From Mesorhizobium helmanticense (GTDB taxonomy: Bacteria; Pseudomonadota; Alphaproteobacteria; Rhizobiales; Rhizobiaceae), in contig NZ_PZJX01000025.1 of assembly GCF_003034915.1 (NCBI RefSeq), positions 124,001 to 188,000 on the forward strand: 64,000 nucleotides of DNA, read 5' to 3'. The translations under genes were made by a program, and so were the position numbers. This document shows positions 26,082 to 35,691 of this stretch, one piece after another (position 1 is the first letter of the stretch; every line of letters starts with the position of its first letter). The notes under the pieces are model-generated. The model ran no database searches and was not told where the DNA came from. It saw only the letters and a list, made by a program, of their open reading frames with translations.

Positions 26082-26414
26082 CCGGGAAGCCCGAGGCCTC
26101 CAAGATGCGCTGGGTGATAGACGCAACCTGCCGCGAATTCAAGATGGGACTTGGCAATTCGTATCGATCCCTTGTTTGACCGAAACGAAGCGCGCGCGGC
26201 CGCTTCGCCATTGTTCGTGTGATGCCACACCAGCAGGTTGTTTGCCGACGCGGCGGAAAAATCGGCGAAAAATGTTGATTTCTTTACCGAAAAGCCGCCG
26301 AAATGGGCTTTGGGGGCATCGGCAAGGCAGAATGCGGGTGCTCGCCCGTTGATTGATTGGTCGCCTGCGGCTAACGATCATGACAATGTGAGCGAACGTG
26401 CAGAGGGATCCGGC
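26082..26414. other. Gap between tRNA-Thr and the membrane protein gene
   Basis: About 330 bases. Its right part is open in the frame of the downstream gene but has atypical composition and no ribosome site, so it is read as leader. The tRNA promoter must lie at its left end. No other feature was recognised. Confidence 0.4.
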
Positions 26415-27623
26415 TTGGACGCCATCGAAAAAGCGATCCGGAATGCTTTCGAAAAAGGCAATGCCGAGGACCGCGCGTTTCGCGAGAGGGTCTATCGGTC
26501 GGCCTTCGCGGCACTTGACCGGGCCCTCCAGGCCAATCCGAACGTGACGGTGGAGGTCGCCATCAAGCGCCGCAAGGCGGTGCAGGCCAAGATCGCCGAA
26601 ATCGAATCCGAATTCCTGCCGGCCGTACCCGACATTGCCGCGCGGGCGGACAGCGCTGCGGTAGCGCCGGGGGACAACGCTGCAGCAGCAGTGCCGGAGG
26701 ACGACGCTACGGCGGCGCCCGCAGTCGAGCTTCCGGCAAATGGCGACCCCGCGGTCGAACCTGCCGAGCCGTCGCCCGACATCGTTGTCGACGGGCCGGT
26801 GGAACCTCCTCCATCCGACGAACCCAGGTCGCGCGTGCTGCCCGTCGTCCCCGATATCATGCCCGAAGCGGTTTTTCCCGGCGTTCCGGAGATCGACATG
26901 TCGGCCCCCGCACCGACCGGAACCGACGAGGCCGAGGTGACGCCCGACCGCGACGAGAGGCGGGTGGTGGGGCGCCGCTTGCCGCTGACGGCCATCTTCC
27001 TTGGCGTCACGCTGCTCGCGGCAGCCGGCATCGGCCTGTATTTCGCCGCGCAGACCGGCGTCTTCAAGACACCGGCAGAGCTCGATACGGCGCCGCCGCA
27101 GGAGCCGCCGACGGTGGGCGACGACGATTTCGCGCCGCCGGCGGACACGGCCTCGCCGCAGAAGCCCGGCGAGGCGGATCAGGCGCGCGACTGGATCAAT
27201 GTGTTTTCGCCGAGCGACCCCACGCTCGTCAGTGCACCCTCGGATGCCAAGGCCGAAGTCATGCAGGACGACAGTGGTTCCTTCCTGCGCATCCGTTCGG
27301 GTGCTTCCGGCTCGGCCATCAGCTTCGATGTCGGGCAAGGCGTGCTGGACAAGCTCGCCGGCAAGCATGCGACGTTCGACATCCTCGCCCGCTCCGAGGA
27401 AGGCAAGGAGACGCAGATCTCCATCGACTGCAATTTCGGCGAACTCGGCGACTGCGGCCGCAAGCGCTATGCAGTTGGCCGCGAGCGCAACGAATATCTG
27501 TTTGACGTGCGGTTCCCCGACAAGCGTCCGGGTGCCGCCGGCACCATCGCCATCAATTCCGACTTCGACAAGCAGGGCAAATCGGTCGACATCTACGAGA
27601 TCCGCGTCTCGGTGGTGCCGTAG
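26415..27623 (+). CDS. Single-pass membrane protein of unknown function
   Basis: 402 residues if translation starts at TTG 26415, which follows AGAGGGA closely; the open frame reaches back to 26238. Residues 1-70 are charged and helical (DAIEKAIRNAFEKGNAEDR...IKRRKAVQAKIAEIESEF). Residues about 70-180 are an Ala/Pro/acidic linker. A single membrane segment (LPLTAIFLGVTLLAAAGIGLYFAA) follows RRVVGRR, so the N-terminal half is cytoplasmic. The extracytoplasmic C-terminal domain of about 150 residues (SGSAISFDVGQGVLDKLAG..., CNFGELGDCGRKRYAVG) looks like a beta-rich, possibly carbohydrate-binding fold; this is a guess. No family name is known to me. Confidence 0.65.
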   Translation: MDAIEKAIRNAFEKGNAEDRAFRERVYRSAFAALDRALQANPNVTVEVAIKRRKAVQAKIAEIESEFLPAVPDIAARADSAAVAPGDNAAAAVPEDDATAAPAVELPANGDPAVEPAEPSPDIVVDGPVEPPPSDEPRSRVLPVVPDIMPEAVFPGVPEIDMSAPAPTGTDEAEVTPDRDERRVVGRRLPLTAIFLGVTLLAAAGIGLYFAAQTGVFKTPAELDTAPPQEPPTVGDDDFAPPADTASPQKPGEADQARDWINVFSPSDPTLVSAPSDAKAEVMQDDSGSFLRIRSGASGSAISFDVGQGVLDKLAGKHATFDILARSEEGKETQISIDCNFGELGDCGRKRYAVGRERNEYLFDVRFPDKRPGAAGTIAINSDFDKQGKSVDIYEIRVSVVP

Positions 27624-27628
27624 AAAAT

Positions 27629-29227
27629 CTAGCTATCGAGCAGCGCCTGCAGCGTCTCGATGCGGTCGGCTTCGGCCGCCGGCTTGTCCCAGCGCAGCCG
27701 TGATATACGCGGGAAGCGCATGGCGACGCCGGATTTATGCCGTGTCGAGCGGTTGAGCCCTTCGAACGCCACCTCCAGCACCAGGCCTTGTCTGCGATCG
27801 GCCCGCACCGAGCGGACCGGGCCGAAACGCTCGACCGTGTTGTCCCTGACATATTTGTCGATCTGCTTCAGCTCCTCGTCGGTGAAGCCGAAATAGGCTT
27901 TGCCGACCGGCACCAGCTCTTCAGCGCCTTCGGGGCCTGACCAGACGCCGAACGTGTAGTCGGAATAGAAGCTCGAACGCTTGCCATGGCCGCGCTGGGC
28001 ATACATCAGCACCGCGTCGACCGTATGCGGATCGCGCTTCCACTTGAACCACGGGCCCTTCGGCCGTCCTGCGAGATAGGGTGAATCCCAGCGCTTCAGC
28101 ATGACGCCCTCGATGATCGGGTGCGGCGGCGCGCTGCGCAATTCCTCGAGGGTCGGCCAGTCGGCGAACTCGACCAGCGGCGACAGGTCGAAGCGGCTAG
28201 GATCGAGTGTTCCCACAAAGGCTTCGAGGCGGCCGCGCCGCTCGCGAAACGACAGCGCGCGCAAATCCTCGTCGCCGATCTGCAGGACGTCATAGCAGCG
28301 CATGAACGCCGGAAATTGCTGCTGTATCTTCGCTGACACGCTCTTGCGGTTCAACCGCTGCTGCAGATCCGAAAACGTGCCGGTCGCCTGGGGATCGCCG
28401 ACCAGCAGTTCGCCGTCGAGCGCGGCTGAAAAATCCATGGCTTCGGCAAGGTCGGGGAAGGCGCCTGAGACATCGTCGCCGGTGCGCGAATAGAGCCGGC
28501 GAACGCCACCTTCGCAAACCGCCTGGACGCGGATGCCATCCCATTTCCACTCGGCCGCATAGTCGGCCGGATTGAGCTTTTCGAGATCGCCGTCGCCGAC
28601 AGCATTGGATAGCATCACCGGCCTGAACAGCGCCAGTGCGGTCTTCTCGGGTCTTTCGGCCTTGCCTTCCAGCCAGGCGAAGAGGCCGGCATAGGGCGGC
28701 GTCAGACCGTGCCAGAGCTCCTCGATCTCGGCGACGTCGACTTGGCCGAGGTCGGCCAGCGCCTGCTTGGCCAGCCGTGCCGAGACGCCGATGCGCAGGC
28801 CACCGGTCACCAGCTTGATGATGGCGAAGCGCGCCGAAATGCTGGCGCTGTCCAGCAGCCTCGCCAGCACCTTCGGTCCGTCGGAACGGCTGGCCGCCTG
28901 CAGCTTGGCCACGACTTCGGCGAGCGTCGGCGAATGGTTCGGCATGTCTCCGGGTGGCTGCGGCCAGACCAGCGACACGGTTTCGGCGAGGTCCCCGACA
29001 TAGTCGTAGGAATAGCCGAACAGCACCGGGTCCATGCGCTCGATGACCAGCGTGCGCAGCATGGCCGGCTTGACCGCGGCGATCGAAAGGTCGCCGGTGA
29101 TCGCGGCCAGCGCCAGCCCGCGATCCGGATCCTCGATGCCGCGGAAATAATCGGTCAAAAGCGTCAGCTTGCCATTGCGCGACGGCGTCAGCACCAGGCG
29201 GTCGAGGAGTTCGGCGAAGCGGTTCAT
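27629..29227 (-). CDS. ATP-dependent DNA ligase (ligase-associated repair system)
   Basis: 532 residues. An N-terminal helical domain (about 1-200) is followed by the adenylation domain with the nucleophile motif KWDGIRVQ, motif III SAALDGELLVGD, the motif EGVMLKRWDSPYLAG and an OB-fold ending. Such ligases seal nicks with ATP, in contrast to the housekeeping NAD-dependent LigA, and are linked to resistance to DNA cross-links. A matching exonuclease gene lies upstream on the same strand, separated by repeat copy B. The helicase and phosphoesterase genes often found with the pair are not in the window. Confidence 0.9.
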   Translation of the reverse strand: MNRFAELLDRLVLTPSRNGKLTLLTDYFRGIEDPDRGLALAAITGDLSIAAVKPAMLRTLVIERMDPVLFGYSYDYVGDLAETVSLVWPQPPGDMPNHSPTLAEVVAKLQAASRSDGPKVLARLLDSASISARFAIIKLVTGGLRIGVSARLAKQALADLGQVDVAEIEELWHGLTPPYAGLFAWLEGKAERPEKTALALFRPVMLSNAVGDGDLEKLNPADYAAEWKWDGIRVQAVCEGGVRRLYSRTGDDVSGAFPDLAEAMDFSAALDGELLVGDPQATGTFSDLQQRLNRKSVSAKIQQQFPAFMRCYDVLQIGDEDLRALSFRERRGRLEAFVGTLDPSRFDLSPLVEFADWPTLEELRSAPPHPIIEGVMLKRWDSPYLAGRPKGPWFKWKRDPHTVDAVLMYAQRGHGKRSSFYSDYTFGVWSGPEGAEELVPVGKAYFGFTDEELKQIDKYVRDNTVERFGPVRSVRADRRQGLVLEVAFEGLNRSTRHKSGVAMRFPRISRLRWDKPAAEADRIETLQALLDS

Positions 29228-29253
29228 GACGGCGCGCGCCGTGGGCCAGCGTC

Positions 29254-29433
29254 GCGCTCTACGATGCCCCCCTCTGTCCTGCCGGACATCTCCCCCTCAA
29301 GGGGGGAGATTGGCAGCTTTGGCCTTACCGCCCATTCTGCATCGTTGGAGATTGGCGAAAGCAGTCGCGACAGCAAATCTCCCCCCTTGAGGGGGAGATG
29401 TCCGGCAGGACAGAGGGGGGCGCCGTAGAGCGC
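29254..29433. repeat. Palindromic intergenic repeat, copy B
   Basis: The two arms (about 29254-29311 and 29376-29433) are inverted copies with very few differences. Both outer ends are GCGCTCTACG-type. The arms contain TGTCCTGCCGGACA and CTCCCCCTCAAGGGGGGAG; the loop holds GTTGGAGATTGGCGAAA. It sits between the exonuclease and ligase genes of one transcription unit. Confidence 0.9.
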
Positions 29434-29453
29434 TGCATCGGCCATGAGCGCCA

Positions 29454-30464
29454 TCAATCGCCCTCGTCCTCATATCCCACGAGATGCAACGGCCGTGCGG
29501 CAATGCCTTCGAGCTCGCACCAGCGCACCAGGGCTTCCTCGCGTCCATGCGTGACCCAGATCTCCTCGGCGCCGGTCTCCTTGATCGTAGCAATCAGCTC
29601 GTCCCAGTCGGCATGGTCAGAAATGATCAGCGGCAGCTCGACGCCGCCCTGCTTGGCGCGCTGGCGGATGCGCATCCAGCCGGAGGCAAAGCACGAGATC
29701 GGATCGGGAAAGCGCCGCGCCCAGCGGTCGGCGAAGGCCGAGGGCGGGCCGATGACGATTGCTCCGGTGAAATCGTCCTTGGCGCCGCTTTCGACGGTTG
29801 CCGGCTCCAGCATGCCGAGGTCGATGCCCTGGCTCTGGTAATACTCGCTGAGCTTGGCCAGCGCGCCATGGATGTAGATCGGCCTGTCGTAACCGGCATC
29901 GCGCAGCAGTCGCATCACCCGCTGCGCCTTGCCGAGCGCATAGGCGCCGACCAGATGCGATCGTTCGGGGAACTGCGCCGCCGATTTCAGCAGCCGGGCG
30001 ATCTCTTCGCTGTCGGGCGGATGGCGAAACACCGGCAGGCCGAAAGTCGCCTCGGTGATGAAGACATCGCATTGGACCGGTTCGAACGGTTCGCAGGTGG
30101 CGTCCTTCTGGCGTTTGTAGTCGCCGGAGGCGACGATGCGCCTGCCCATGTGCTCGACGGCGATCTGCGCCGAGCCGAGCACATGGCCGGCCGGATGAAA
30201 GGTGACGGTGACCCCGTTGAGCGCGATTGTCTCGCCGAGTGTGGCGGCTTGCGTCGTCCCGGCGAAGCCCTCGCCATAGCGCAACCCCATGATGTCGAGC
30301 GTCTGCCTGGTGGCCAGCACGCAACGGTGGCCGGAACGGGCATGGTCGGAATGCCCATGCGTGATCAGTGCCCGGTTGACCGGTCGCACCGGGTCGATGA
30401 AGAAATCGCCGGGCGGACAATAGAGGCCTTCGGGCCGGGGGTGAAGCAGGTCGCTGTCGCGCAT
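29454..30464 (-). CDS. Ligase-associated DNA exonuclease (metallo-beta-lactamase/CPSF fold)
   Basis: 336 residues from ATG 30464 ([25 protein letters not shown]). The metal-binding motif THGHSDHA lies near residue 40, followed by [19 protein letters not shown] and the C-terminal VTHGREEAL. Proteins of this type are annotated as mRNA 3'-end-processing factors or as exonucleases working with an ATP-dependent ligase. It is divergent from the methyltransferase gene and precedes the ligase gene, which argues for the repair role. Confidence 0.87.
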   Translation of the reverse strand: MRDSDLLHPRPEGLYCPPGDFFIDPVRPVNRALITHGHSDHARSGHRCVLATRQTLDIMGLRYGEGFAGTTQAATLGETIALNGVTVTFHPAGHVLGSAQIAVEHMGRRIVASGDYKRQKDATCEPFEPVQCDVFITEATFGLPVFRHPPDSEEIARLLKSAAQFPERSHLVGAYALGKAQRVMRLLRDAGYDRPIYIHGALAKLSEYYQSQGIDLGMLEPATVESGAKDDFTGAIVIGPPSAFADRWARRFPDPISCFASGWMRIRQRAKQGGVELPLIISDHADWDELIATIKETGAEEIWVTHGREEALVRWCELEGIAARPLHLVGYEDEGD

Positions 30465-30569
30465 TTTTCCAAGATAGTTGCTAATTCCGCCGCGGGAAGC
30501 CTGTTGCAAGAGACTGCTGACTCCAGCATACACGCCTGCCGGCTTCATCTGCTGGCGGAACAACCGTCC

Positions 30570-31487
30570 ATGAAACCGCTCCACACCTCTTCCGGCGACC
30601 TCAACACCGATCGTCGTGCCGATTATGCTGAAATGCTTCACGCATCTGGCGATCATCCGGCAGCCGCCGAGCTGCTGCTCGGCGCGCTGGAACTGGCGCC
30701 GCAATGGGTGATGGGCTGGTTCCGCCTCGGCGAGATGCAGGAAGCCGCGGGCGCCTTCGAGCAGGCGGCGCAGGCCTGGACTATGGCGCTCAAGCTGGAG
30801 CCGGTGGATAGGCTTGGTGCGGGGCTGAAACTGCAATTGATAGGCAAGGCGCCAGCCAGCGCGGCACCCCCCAGCGCCTTCATCGAAACGCTGTTCGACC
30901 ACTACGCCGGTACCTTCGACGAGGCGCTGGTCGACAAGCTCGGTTACCTGCTGCCCGATTTCCTCGACCAGGCCATTCGGGCGGCAAGGCCGGGCCGTTT
31001 TCGGCTGGCGATCGACCTTGGCTGCGGCACCGGGCTGATGGGGCAGAGGCTGCGGCCGATCGCCGATCGCCTGGAAGGTTACGACATCTCCGCCAGGATG
31101 TTGGGCAAGGCGCGGGCCAAAGGCGTCTATGATCATCTCGCCAAGGCGGACCTGCAGGACTTTTCGCATGCCGGCGAAAGAGCGGATCTGGTGGTGGCGG
31201 CCGACGTGTTCATCTACGTGGGCGCGCTCGAAGGCATCGTCGGCACGGTTGCAAAGATGCTTGCCGGTAATGGTCTGTTCGCGTTCTCGGTCGAGACGCT
31301 CGCCGGCACCACTGACTTCGCGTTGCAGCCGTCACGCCGCTATGCGCATTCGGCAATTTATGTGCGCAAGGTGCTGGCCGCCAATGGCTTTTCGATCCTG
31401 TCGGCGCAAACAACCGTCATCCGGCAGGATCGCCGCCTGCCGATCGAGGGGCTGGCCGTGGTCTGCGCTTCACTGGGCGATGTGTGA
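30570..31487 (+). CDS. TPR-containing class I SAM-dependent methyltransferase
   Basis: 305 residues from ATG 30570. The first 80 residues form two or three tetratricopeptide-like helical repeats (ADYAEMLHASGDHPAAAELLLGALELAP...GWFRLGEMQEAAGAFEQAAQAWTMALKLEP). The catalytic domain follows with motif I AIDLGCGTGLMG near residue 150 and motif II region LEGYDISARML. The substrate is unknown. It reads divergently from the repair exonuclease. The frame continues far upstream, but that part lies inside the exonuclease gene and is not used. Confidence 0.85.
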   Translation: MKPLHTSSGDLNTDRRADYAEMLHASGDHPAAAELLLGALELAPQWVMGWFRLGEMQEAAGAFEQAAQAWTMALKLEPVDRLGAGLKLQLIGKAPASAAPPSAFIETLFDHYAGTFDEALVDKLGYLLPDFLDQAIRAARPGRFRLAIDLGCGTGLMGQRLRPIADRLEGYDISARMLGKARAKGVYDHLAKADLQDFSHAGERADLVVAADVFIYVGALEGIVGTVAKMLAGNGLFAFSVETLAGTTDFALQPSRRYAHSAIYVRKVLAANGFSILSAQTTVIRQDRRLPIEGLAVVCASLGDV

Positions 31488-31585
31488 ACAGGATTTTGGT
31501 ATACAGGCCACGCCGTCGTTGCATTGGCTGCGAAAAAGTCCGATTCCCTTGCCCGAGAGATAGAACATTGACACGGAGCACGCCC

Positions 31586-31945
31586 ATGCGCTGGAACTTG
31601 GTGGTCTTGGCATCTTGCCTGGCAATGGCCGGCTGCGCCGGCTCTTCGCTGGCCGAACGGCAGGATGAAAACGTCGAGTCGTCGCTGCAATTCGACAGCG
31701 TGCCTTGCGACCAATTGCTGGCGCAACGCAACGCCTTGGCGCAGCAATATCACCTTTCGCAGGATGCCAAACCCGCCTTCTCCAATTCGGGGGTAGGCTT
31801 CGGCCCGTTCACGCCCGATGTCCGTTCCAAGGCCCAGCGCGATGCCGAACAGGCCAGCGGCCGGATCGACGCCATGAACCGGTCGATCACCCGCCGCGAA
31901 TGCGGCAAGCCGGCCAAGCAGAACAAATTCGCCTTGCCGAGCTAA
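31586..31945 (+). CDS. Small lipoprotein of unknown function
   Basis: 119 residues. The start ATG 31586 follows GGAG, and the lipobox LAMAGC makes Cys 17 the lipidated residue. The mature protein is hydrophilic with three more Cys. It contains VPCDQLLAQRNALAQQY and a late RRECGKP; no known domain is recognised. The last four bases overlap the stop of the convergent reductase gene. Confidence 0.7.
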   Translation: MRWNLVVLASCLAMAGCAGSSLAERQDENVESSLQFDSVPCDQLLAQRNALAQQYHLSQDAKPAFSNSGVGFGPFTPDVRSKAQRDAEQASGRIDAMNRSITRRECGKPAKQNKFALPS

Positions 31946-32883
31946 TATCCCGCCTTGCGATCCACCAGGTTGTCGAGCGTCTCGCCACGCTCGAACGCCG
32001 CCATCTGCCGCAGCATGATCGGCACCAGATGCACGGGATCGGAGGTCGCCGCCGCATGCGGGGTGACGAACACCTTCGGGTGGCTCCACAGCGCGCTGGT
32101 TTTGGGCAGCGGCTCGACCTCGAACACGTCGAGGCTCGCTTCCTTCAGCGTGCCGTCCTCCAGCGCGCGCAGGATGTCGGCGTCCTTCTGCAGGCGGCCG
32201 CGCCCGGCATTGATCAGCACCGAGCCGCCAAGGCCGTTGCGCTTGCGCAGCTCCTTCAGCACACCATGGTTGATCATGCCTTGCGTCTGCGGGGTGAGTG
32301 GCAACAGCACCACCAGAATGTCGGTGGCATTGAGGAAAGGGATCAATCCGGCCTCGCCCGAATAGGTCGAGACGCCTTCCATCGGCCGGTCGCTGCGCGA
32401 CCAGCCATTGACCGCAAAGCCGAGCGACTTGAGCGCCGATGCCGCGGCGCGACCGAGATTGCCAAGCCCCATGATGCCGACGGAGATGTCGCCGGCCGGC
32501 CGCTGTGGCGGCTCGTGCCAGATCTTCTTGGGCTGCTGCGAGCGGTAGAGCATGCCCTGGCGGTGGTGGTCGAGTACCCGCCACACGACATATTCGGTCA
32601 TGTGCTGGGTCAAATTGTCGGCGACGATCTTCACGATCGGCACATCGGGCAAGGTGGGATCGGCAAAGATGTGGTCGACGCCGGCGCCGATGGAGAAGAT
32701 GGCGCGCAGATTGGGCAGCGACGACAGAAGGTTCGGCCGCTGCTTCCACACCACCGCATAGGTGATCGAGGGGTCGCTGGCGCCTTCCGGCTCAAGCACG
32801 ACTTCGCGCTCCGCCGACAGCAGCTCTTGCCAGCGCCGTGGATGGATACCGCTAAGGGCAAGCAGGATACGGCCTTTTTCCAT
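31942..32883 (-). CDS. Glyoxylate/hydroxypyruvate reductase A-like D-2-hydroxyacid dehydrogenase
   Basis: 313 residues. The NAD(P)-binding motif is GIMGLGNLGRAAASALKSLGF near residue 140. Catalytic landmarks are the Arg in INAGRGRL, the Glu region LDVFEVEPLP and the His in TPHAAATS. The length and motif pattern fit GhrA, which reduces glyoxylate and hydroxypyruvate with NADPH in the cytoplasm. It stands alone between the lipoprotein and the yej operon, 40 bases upstream of the yejF stop. Confidence 0.87.
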   Translation of the reverse strand: MEKGRILLALSGIHPRRWQELLSAEREVVLEPEGASDPSITYAVVWKQRPNLLSSLPNLRAIFSIGAGVDHIFADPTLPDVPIVKIVADNLTQHMTEYVVWRVLDHHRQGMLYRSQQPKKIWHEPPQRPAGDISVGIMGLGNLGRAAASALKSLGFAVNGWSRSDRPMEGVSTYSGEAGLIPFLNATDILVVLLPLTPQTQGMINHGVLKELRKRNGLGGSVLINAGRGRLQKDADILRALEDGTLKEASLDVFEVEPLPKTSALWSHPKVFVTPHAAATSDPVHLVPIMLRQMAAFERGETLDNLVDRKAGY

Positions 32884-32923
32884 TCGTGGAGTATTCTTCC
32901 CTGTTGTCCGAGCCTTTTGCAGC

Positions 32924-34555
32924 CTACTCGCTGACGATGCCGACCGGCGCCGTCTCGATCTTGAAGGCGGCGGAGATCAGCGCCCGAGTATAGTCGGTTT
33001 GCGGGTTTCCAAAAATCTGTTCGGAAGGACCGGCCTCGACGATCTTGCCATTGCGCATGACGATGACGTCGTTGGCAAGGGCGCGGATGACCTTCAGATC
33101 ATGGCTGATGAACAGATAGGCGAGATCGTGCTTGGCCTGCAGGCTGCGCAGGAGGTCGACGACCTGCGCCTGCACACTCATGTCGAGCGCCGAGGTCGGC
33201 TCGTCCAGCATGACGAAGCGCGGGTTGAGCACCATGGCGCGCGCAATGGCGACCCGCTGCCGCTGGCCGCCGGAGAATTCGTGCGGATAGCGATTGCGCG
33301 TGGCGGGGTCGAGCCCGACCTCCTTCAGCACATCGACGATGCGCTTGTCGCGCTGATCGGGCGACAGTTTCGGTTCGTGGATCTTCAGCCCTTCCTCGAT
33401 GATCTCGGAGATCGACATGCGCGGGCTGAGCGAGCCGAACGGATCCTGGAAGACGATCTGCAACTCGCGCCGGAGCGGCCGCATGTCGTTGAAGGTCAGC
33501 TTGTTGATGTCGCGTCCGTTGAACTGGATGCTCCCGGTCGACGAGATCATCCTGGCCAGCGCCAGGCCGAGCGTCGTCTTGCCCGAACCGGATTCGCCGA
33601 CGACGCCGAGCGTCTGCCCGGCGCGCACTGTGACGTCGATGCCGTCGACTGCCTTCACATTGTCGACGGTGCGCCGGAAAAAGCCTCGTTTGATCGGAAA
33701 CCAGACCTTTATGTCCTTGCCCGTCATCACAGGCTTGGCGGCATTGTTGGCGGCCGGCGGCTTGCCCTTCGGTTCGGCGGCTAGCAAATGCCTGGTGTAG
33801 GCGTGCTGCGGATTGGCGAAAATGTCCTTGGTCGGACCGGTCTCGACGATCTTGCCCTTGGTCATCACGCAGACCCGATCGGCGATCTTCCTGACGATAC
33901 CGAGATCGTGCGTGATGAACAGCATCGACATGTTCTTGCGGCTCTTCAGGTCCGCCAGCAGTTCGAGGATCTGCGCCTGCACGGTCACGTCGAGCGCCGT
34001 CGTCGGCTCATCGGCGATCAGAAGCTCGGGCTCGTTGGCCAGCGCCATGGCGATCATGACACGCTGGCGCTGGCCACCGGAAAGCTGGTGCGGATAGGCG
34101 TCGAGCCGTTTCTCCGGCTCGCGGATGCCGACTTCGTTCAACAATTCCAGCGTGCGCGCCTTGGCCTGGCGGTCGCCCAGCCCCTGATGCAGCTTCAGCA
34201 CCTCGACGATCTGCTGCTCGATCGAGTGCAGCGGATTGAGCGAGGTCATCGGCTCCTGGAAGATCATGGTGATGTTGTTGCCGCGCACGCGGCGCAGTTC
34301 CTTCTCGTTGGTGGCGAGCAGGTCGGCGCCCTGGAACAGGATCTGCCCCGACGGATGGCTGGCTGTCGGGTAGGGAAGCAGCTTCAATACCGACAGCGCC
34401 GAGACCGACTTGCCGGATCCGGATTCGCCGACCAGCGCCACCGTCTCGCCCTTGGCGATGTCGAAGGAGATGTGGTCGACGGCCATCGACTGGCGCCCTT
34501 CCTGCACGAAGGCGACGCTGAGATCCCTGACGGAGAGGAGAGGGGCTTCGGTCAT
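32924..34555 (-). CDS. yejF: Microcin C/antimicrobial-peptide type ABC importer ATPase (YejF)
   Basis: 543 residues, two complete nucleotide-binding domains in one chain. Domain 1 has GESGSGKSV and LSGGQRQR; domain 2 has GESGSGKTT, FSGGQRQR and VMLDEPTSALD. The fused form with two active sites is the YejF arrangement. The ATG at 34555 overlaps the yejE stop (TGATG/ATGA type). In enteric bacteria Yej imports microcin C; in Sinorhizobium yej genes are needed to withstand host NCR peptides. Confidence 0.92.
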   Translation of the reverse strand: MTEAPLLSVRDLSVAFVQEGRQSMAVDHISFDIAKGETVALVGESGSGKSVSALSVLKLLPYPTASHPSGQILFQGADLLATNEKELRRVRGNNITMIFQEPMTSLNPLHSIEQQIVEVLKLHQGLGDRQAKARTLELLNEVGIREPEKRLDAYPHQLSGGQRQRVMIAMALANEPELLIADEPTTALDVTVQAQILELLADLKSRKNMSMLFITHDLGIVRKIADRVCVMTKGKIVETGPTKDIFANPQHAYTRHLLAAEPKGKPPAANNAAKPVMTGKDIKVWFPIKRGFFRRTVDNVKAVDGIDVTVRAGQTLGVVGESGSGKTTLGLALARMISSTGSIQFNGRDINKLTFNDMRPLRRELQIVFQDPFGSLSPRMSISEIIEEGLKIHEPKLSPDQRDKRIVDVLKEVGLDPATRNRYPHEFSGGQRQRVAIARAMVLNPRFVMLDEPTSALDMSVQAQVVDLLRSLQAKHDLAYLFISHDLKVIRALANDVIVMRNGKIVEAGPSEQIFGNPQTDYTRALISAAFKIETAPVGIVSE

Positions 34556-35691
34556 CGGAACGTCTTGCGCGGATCGAACGCGTCGCGGGTCGCCTCGCCG
34601 ACGAAGACCAGCAGCGACAGCATCAGCGAGATGACGACGAAGCCGGAAATGCCAAGCCATGGCGCGTTGAGGTTGCGCTGGGCCTGCTTCAGGAGTTCGC
34701 CGAGCGAAGCGGAACCGGGCGGCAGGCCGAAGCCAAGGTAATCGAGCGAGGTCAGCATCGAGATCGAGCCACTGAGCAGGAATGGCAGGAAGGTCAGCGT
34801 CGCCACCATCGCATTGGGCAAGAGGTGCCGGAACATGATGGTGCGGTTTGGCACGCCGAGCGCGCGCGCCGCGTTGACATATTCGAAATTGCGGGCGCGC
34901 AGGAATTCGGCCCGCACCACGCCGACCAAAGCCACCCAGGAGAACAGCAGCATCAGCCCGAGCAGGATGAAGAAGCCGGGGGGCAGGATGGCGGCGACGA
35001 TCAAAAGCAGATAGAGCACCGGGATCGCAGACCAGATCTCGATGAAGCGCTGGAACAGAAGGTCGGTCCAGCCGCCGAAATAGCCTTGCAATGCGCCCGC
35101 CGTCACGCCGATCAGCGCCGAGCCGGCGGTGAGGATCAGGCCGAACAGCACCGAGACCCTGAAGCCGTAGATGACGCGCGCCAGCACGTCGCGTGCCTGA
35201 TCGTCGGTGCCCAGCCAATTCCAGTTGCCGACGATGCAATTGGGATCGGCCGCACCTTGCGGATACTGGTTGCAAAGGGTCTTCTTGTCATAGAGCCAGG
35301 AAGGCTTGGTCGGCGCCGCCTCGGGAATGGCGTTGTTGACGGTCTGGTAGGAGTAGCGGACCGGTGGCCAGATCATCCAGCCATGGGCCTTGATCTCGTC
35401 CTGGATGACCGGATCGCGATAATCGGTGACCGCATAGAAGCCGCCGAACTTCTCCTCGGGATAGGCGACCAGAACCGGAAACAGGATTTCGCCCTTGTAG
35501 GAGGCGACGATCGGCTTGTCGTTGGCGATGAATTCGGAAAACAGCGATAGCACGAACAGCACGAGGAATATCCACAACGACCAGTAGCCGCGCCGGTTCG
35601 CCTTGAAATTCTGCCAGCGGCGCTGGTTGAGCGGCGACATCCGGGGCCGGGCGATCCGGTCCGGCGTCGTTTCGGCGGCAGCTTCCGCCAT
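34552..35691 (-). CDS. yejE: ABC importer permease YejE
   Basis: 379 residues. A cytoplasmic start ([26 protein letters not shown]) is followed by one helix and the long periplasmic insertion (about residues 55-150) with EEKFGGFYAVTDYRDP that distinguishes YejE from DppC. Then come NWLGTDDQARDVLARVIYG and the permease helices. The start at 35691 overlaps the yejB stop by one base. Confidence 0.92.
   Translation of the reverse strand: MAEAAAETTPDRIARPRMSPLNQRRWQNFKANRRGYWSLWIFLVLFVLSLFSEFIANDKPIVASYKGEILFPVLVAYPEEKFGGFYAVTDYRDPVIQDEIKAHGWMIWPPVRYSYQTVNNAIPEAAPTKPSWLYDKKTLCNQYPQGAADPNCIVGNWNWLGTDDQARDVLARVIYGFRVSVLFGLILTAGSALIGVTAGALQGYFGGWTDLLFQRFIEIWSAIPVLYLLLIVAAILPPGFFILLGLMLLFSWVALVGVVRAEFLRARNFEYVNAARALGVPNRTIMFRHLLPNAMVATLTFLPFLLSGSISMLTSLDYLGFGLPPGSASLGELLKQAQRNLNAPWLGISGFVVISLMLSLLVFVGEATRDAFDPRKTFR

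Noticed and set aside
29484..30569. Long N-terminal extension of the TPR methyltransferase
   Set aside because: The upstream open frame is antisense to the exonuclease gene; the TPR protein starts naturally at ATG 30570.
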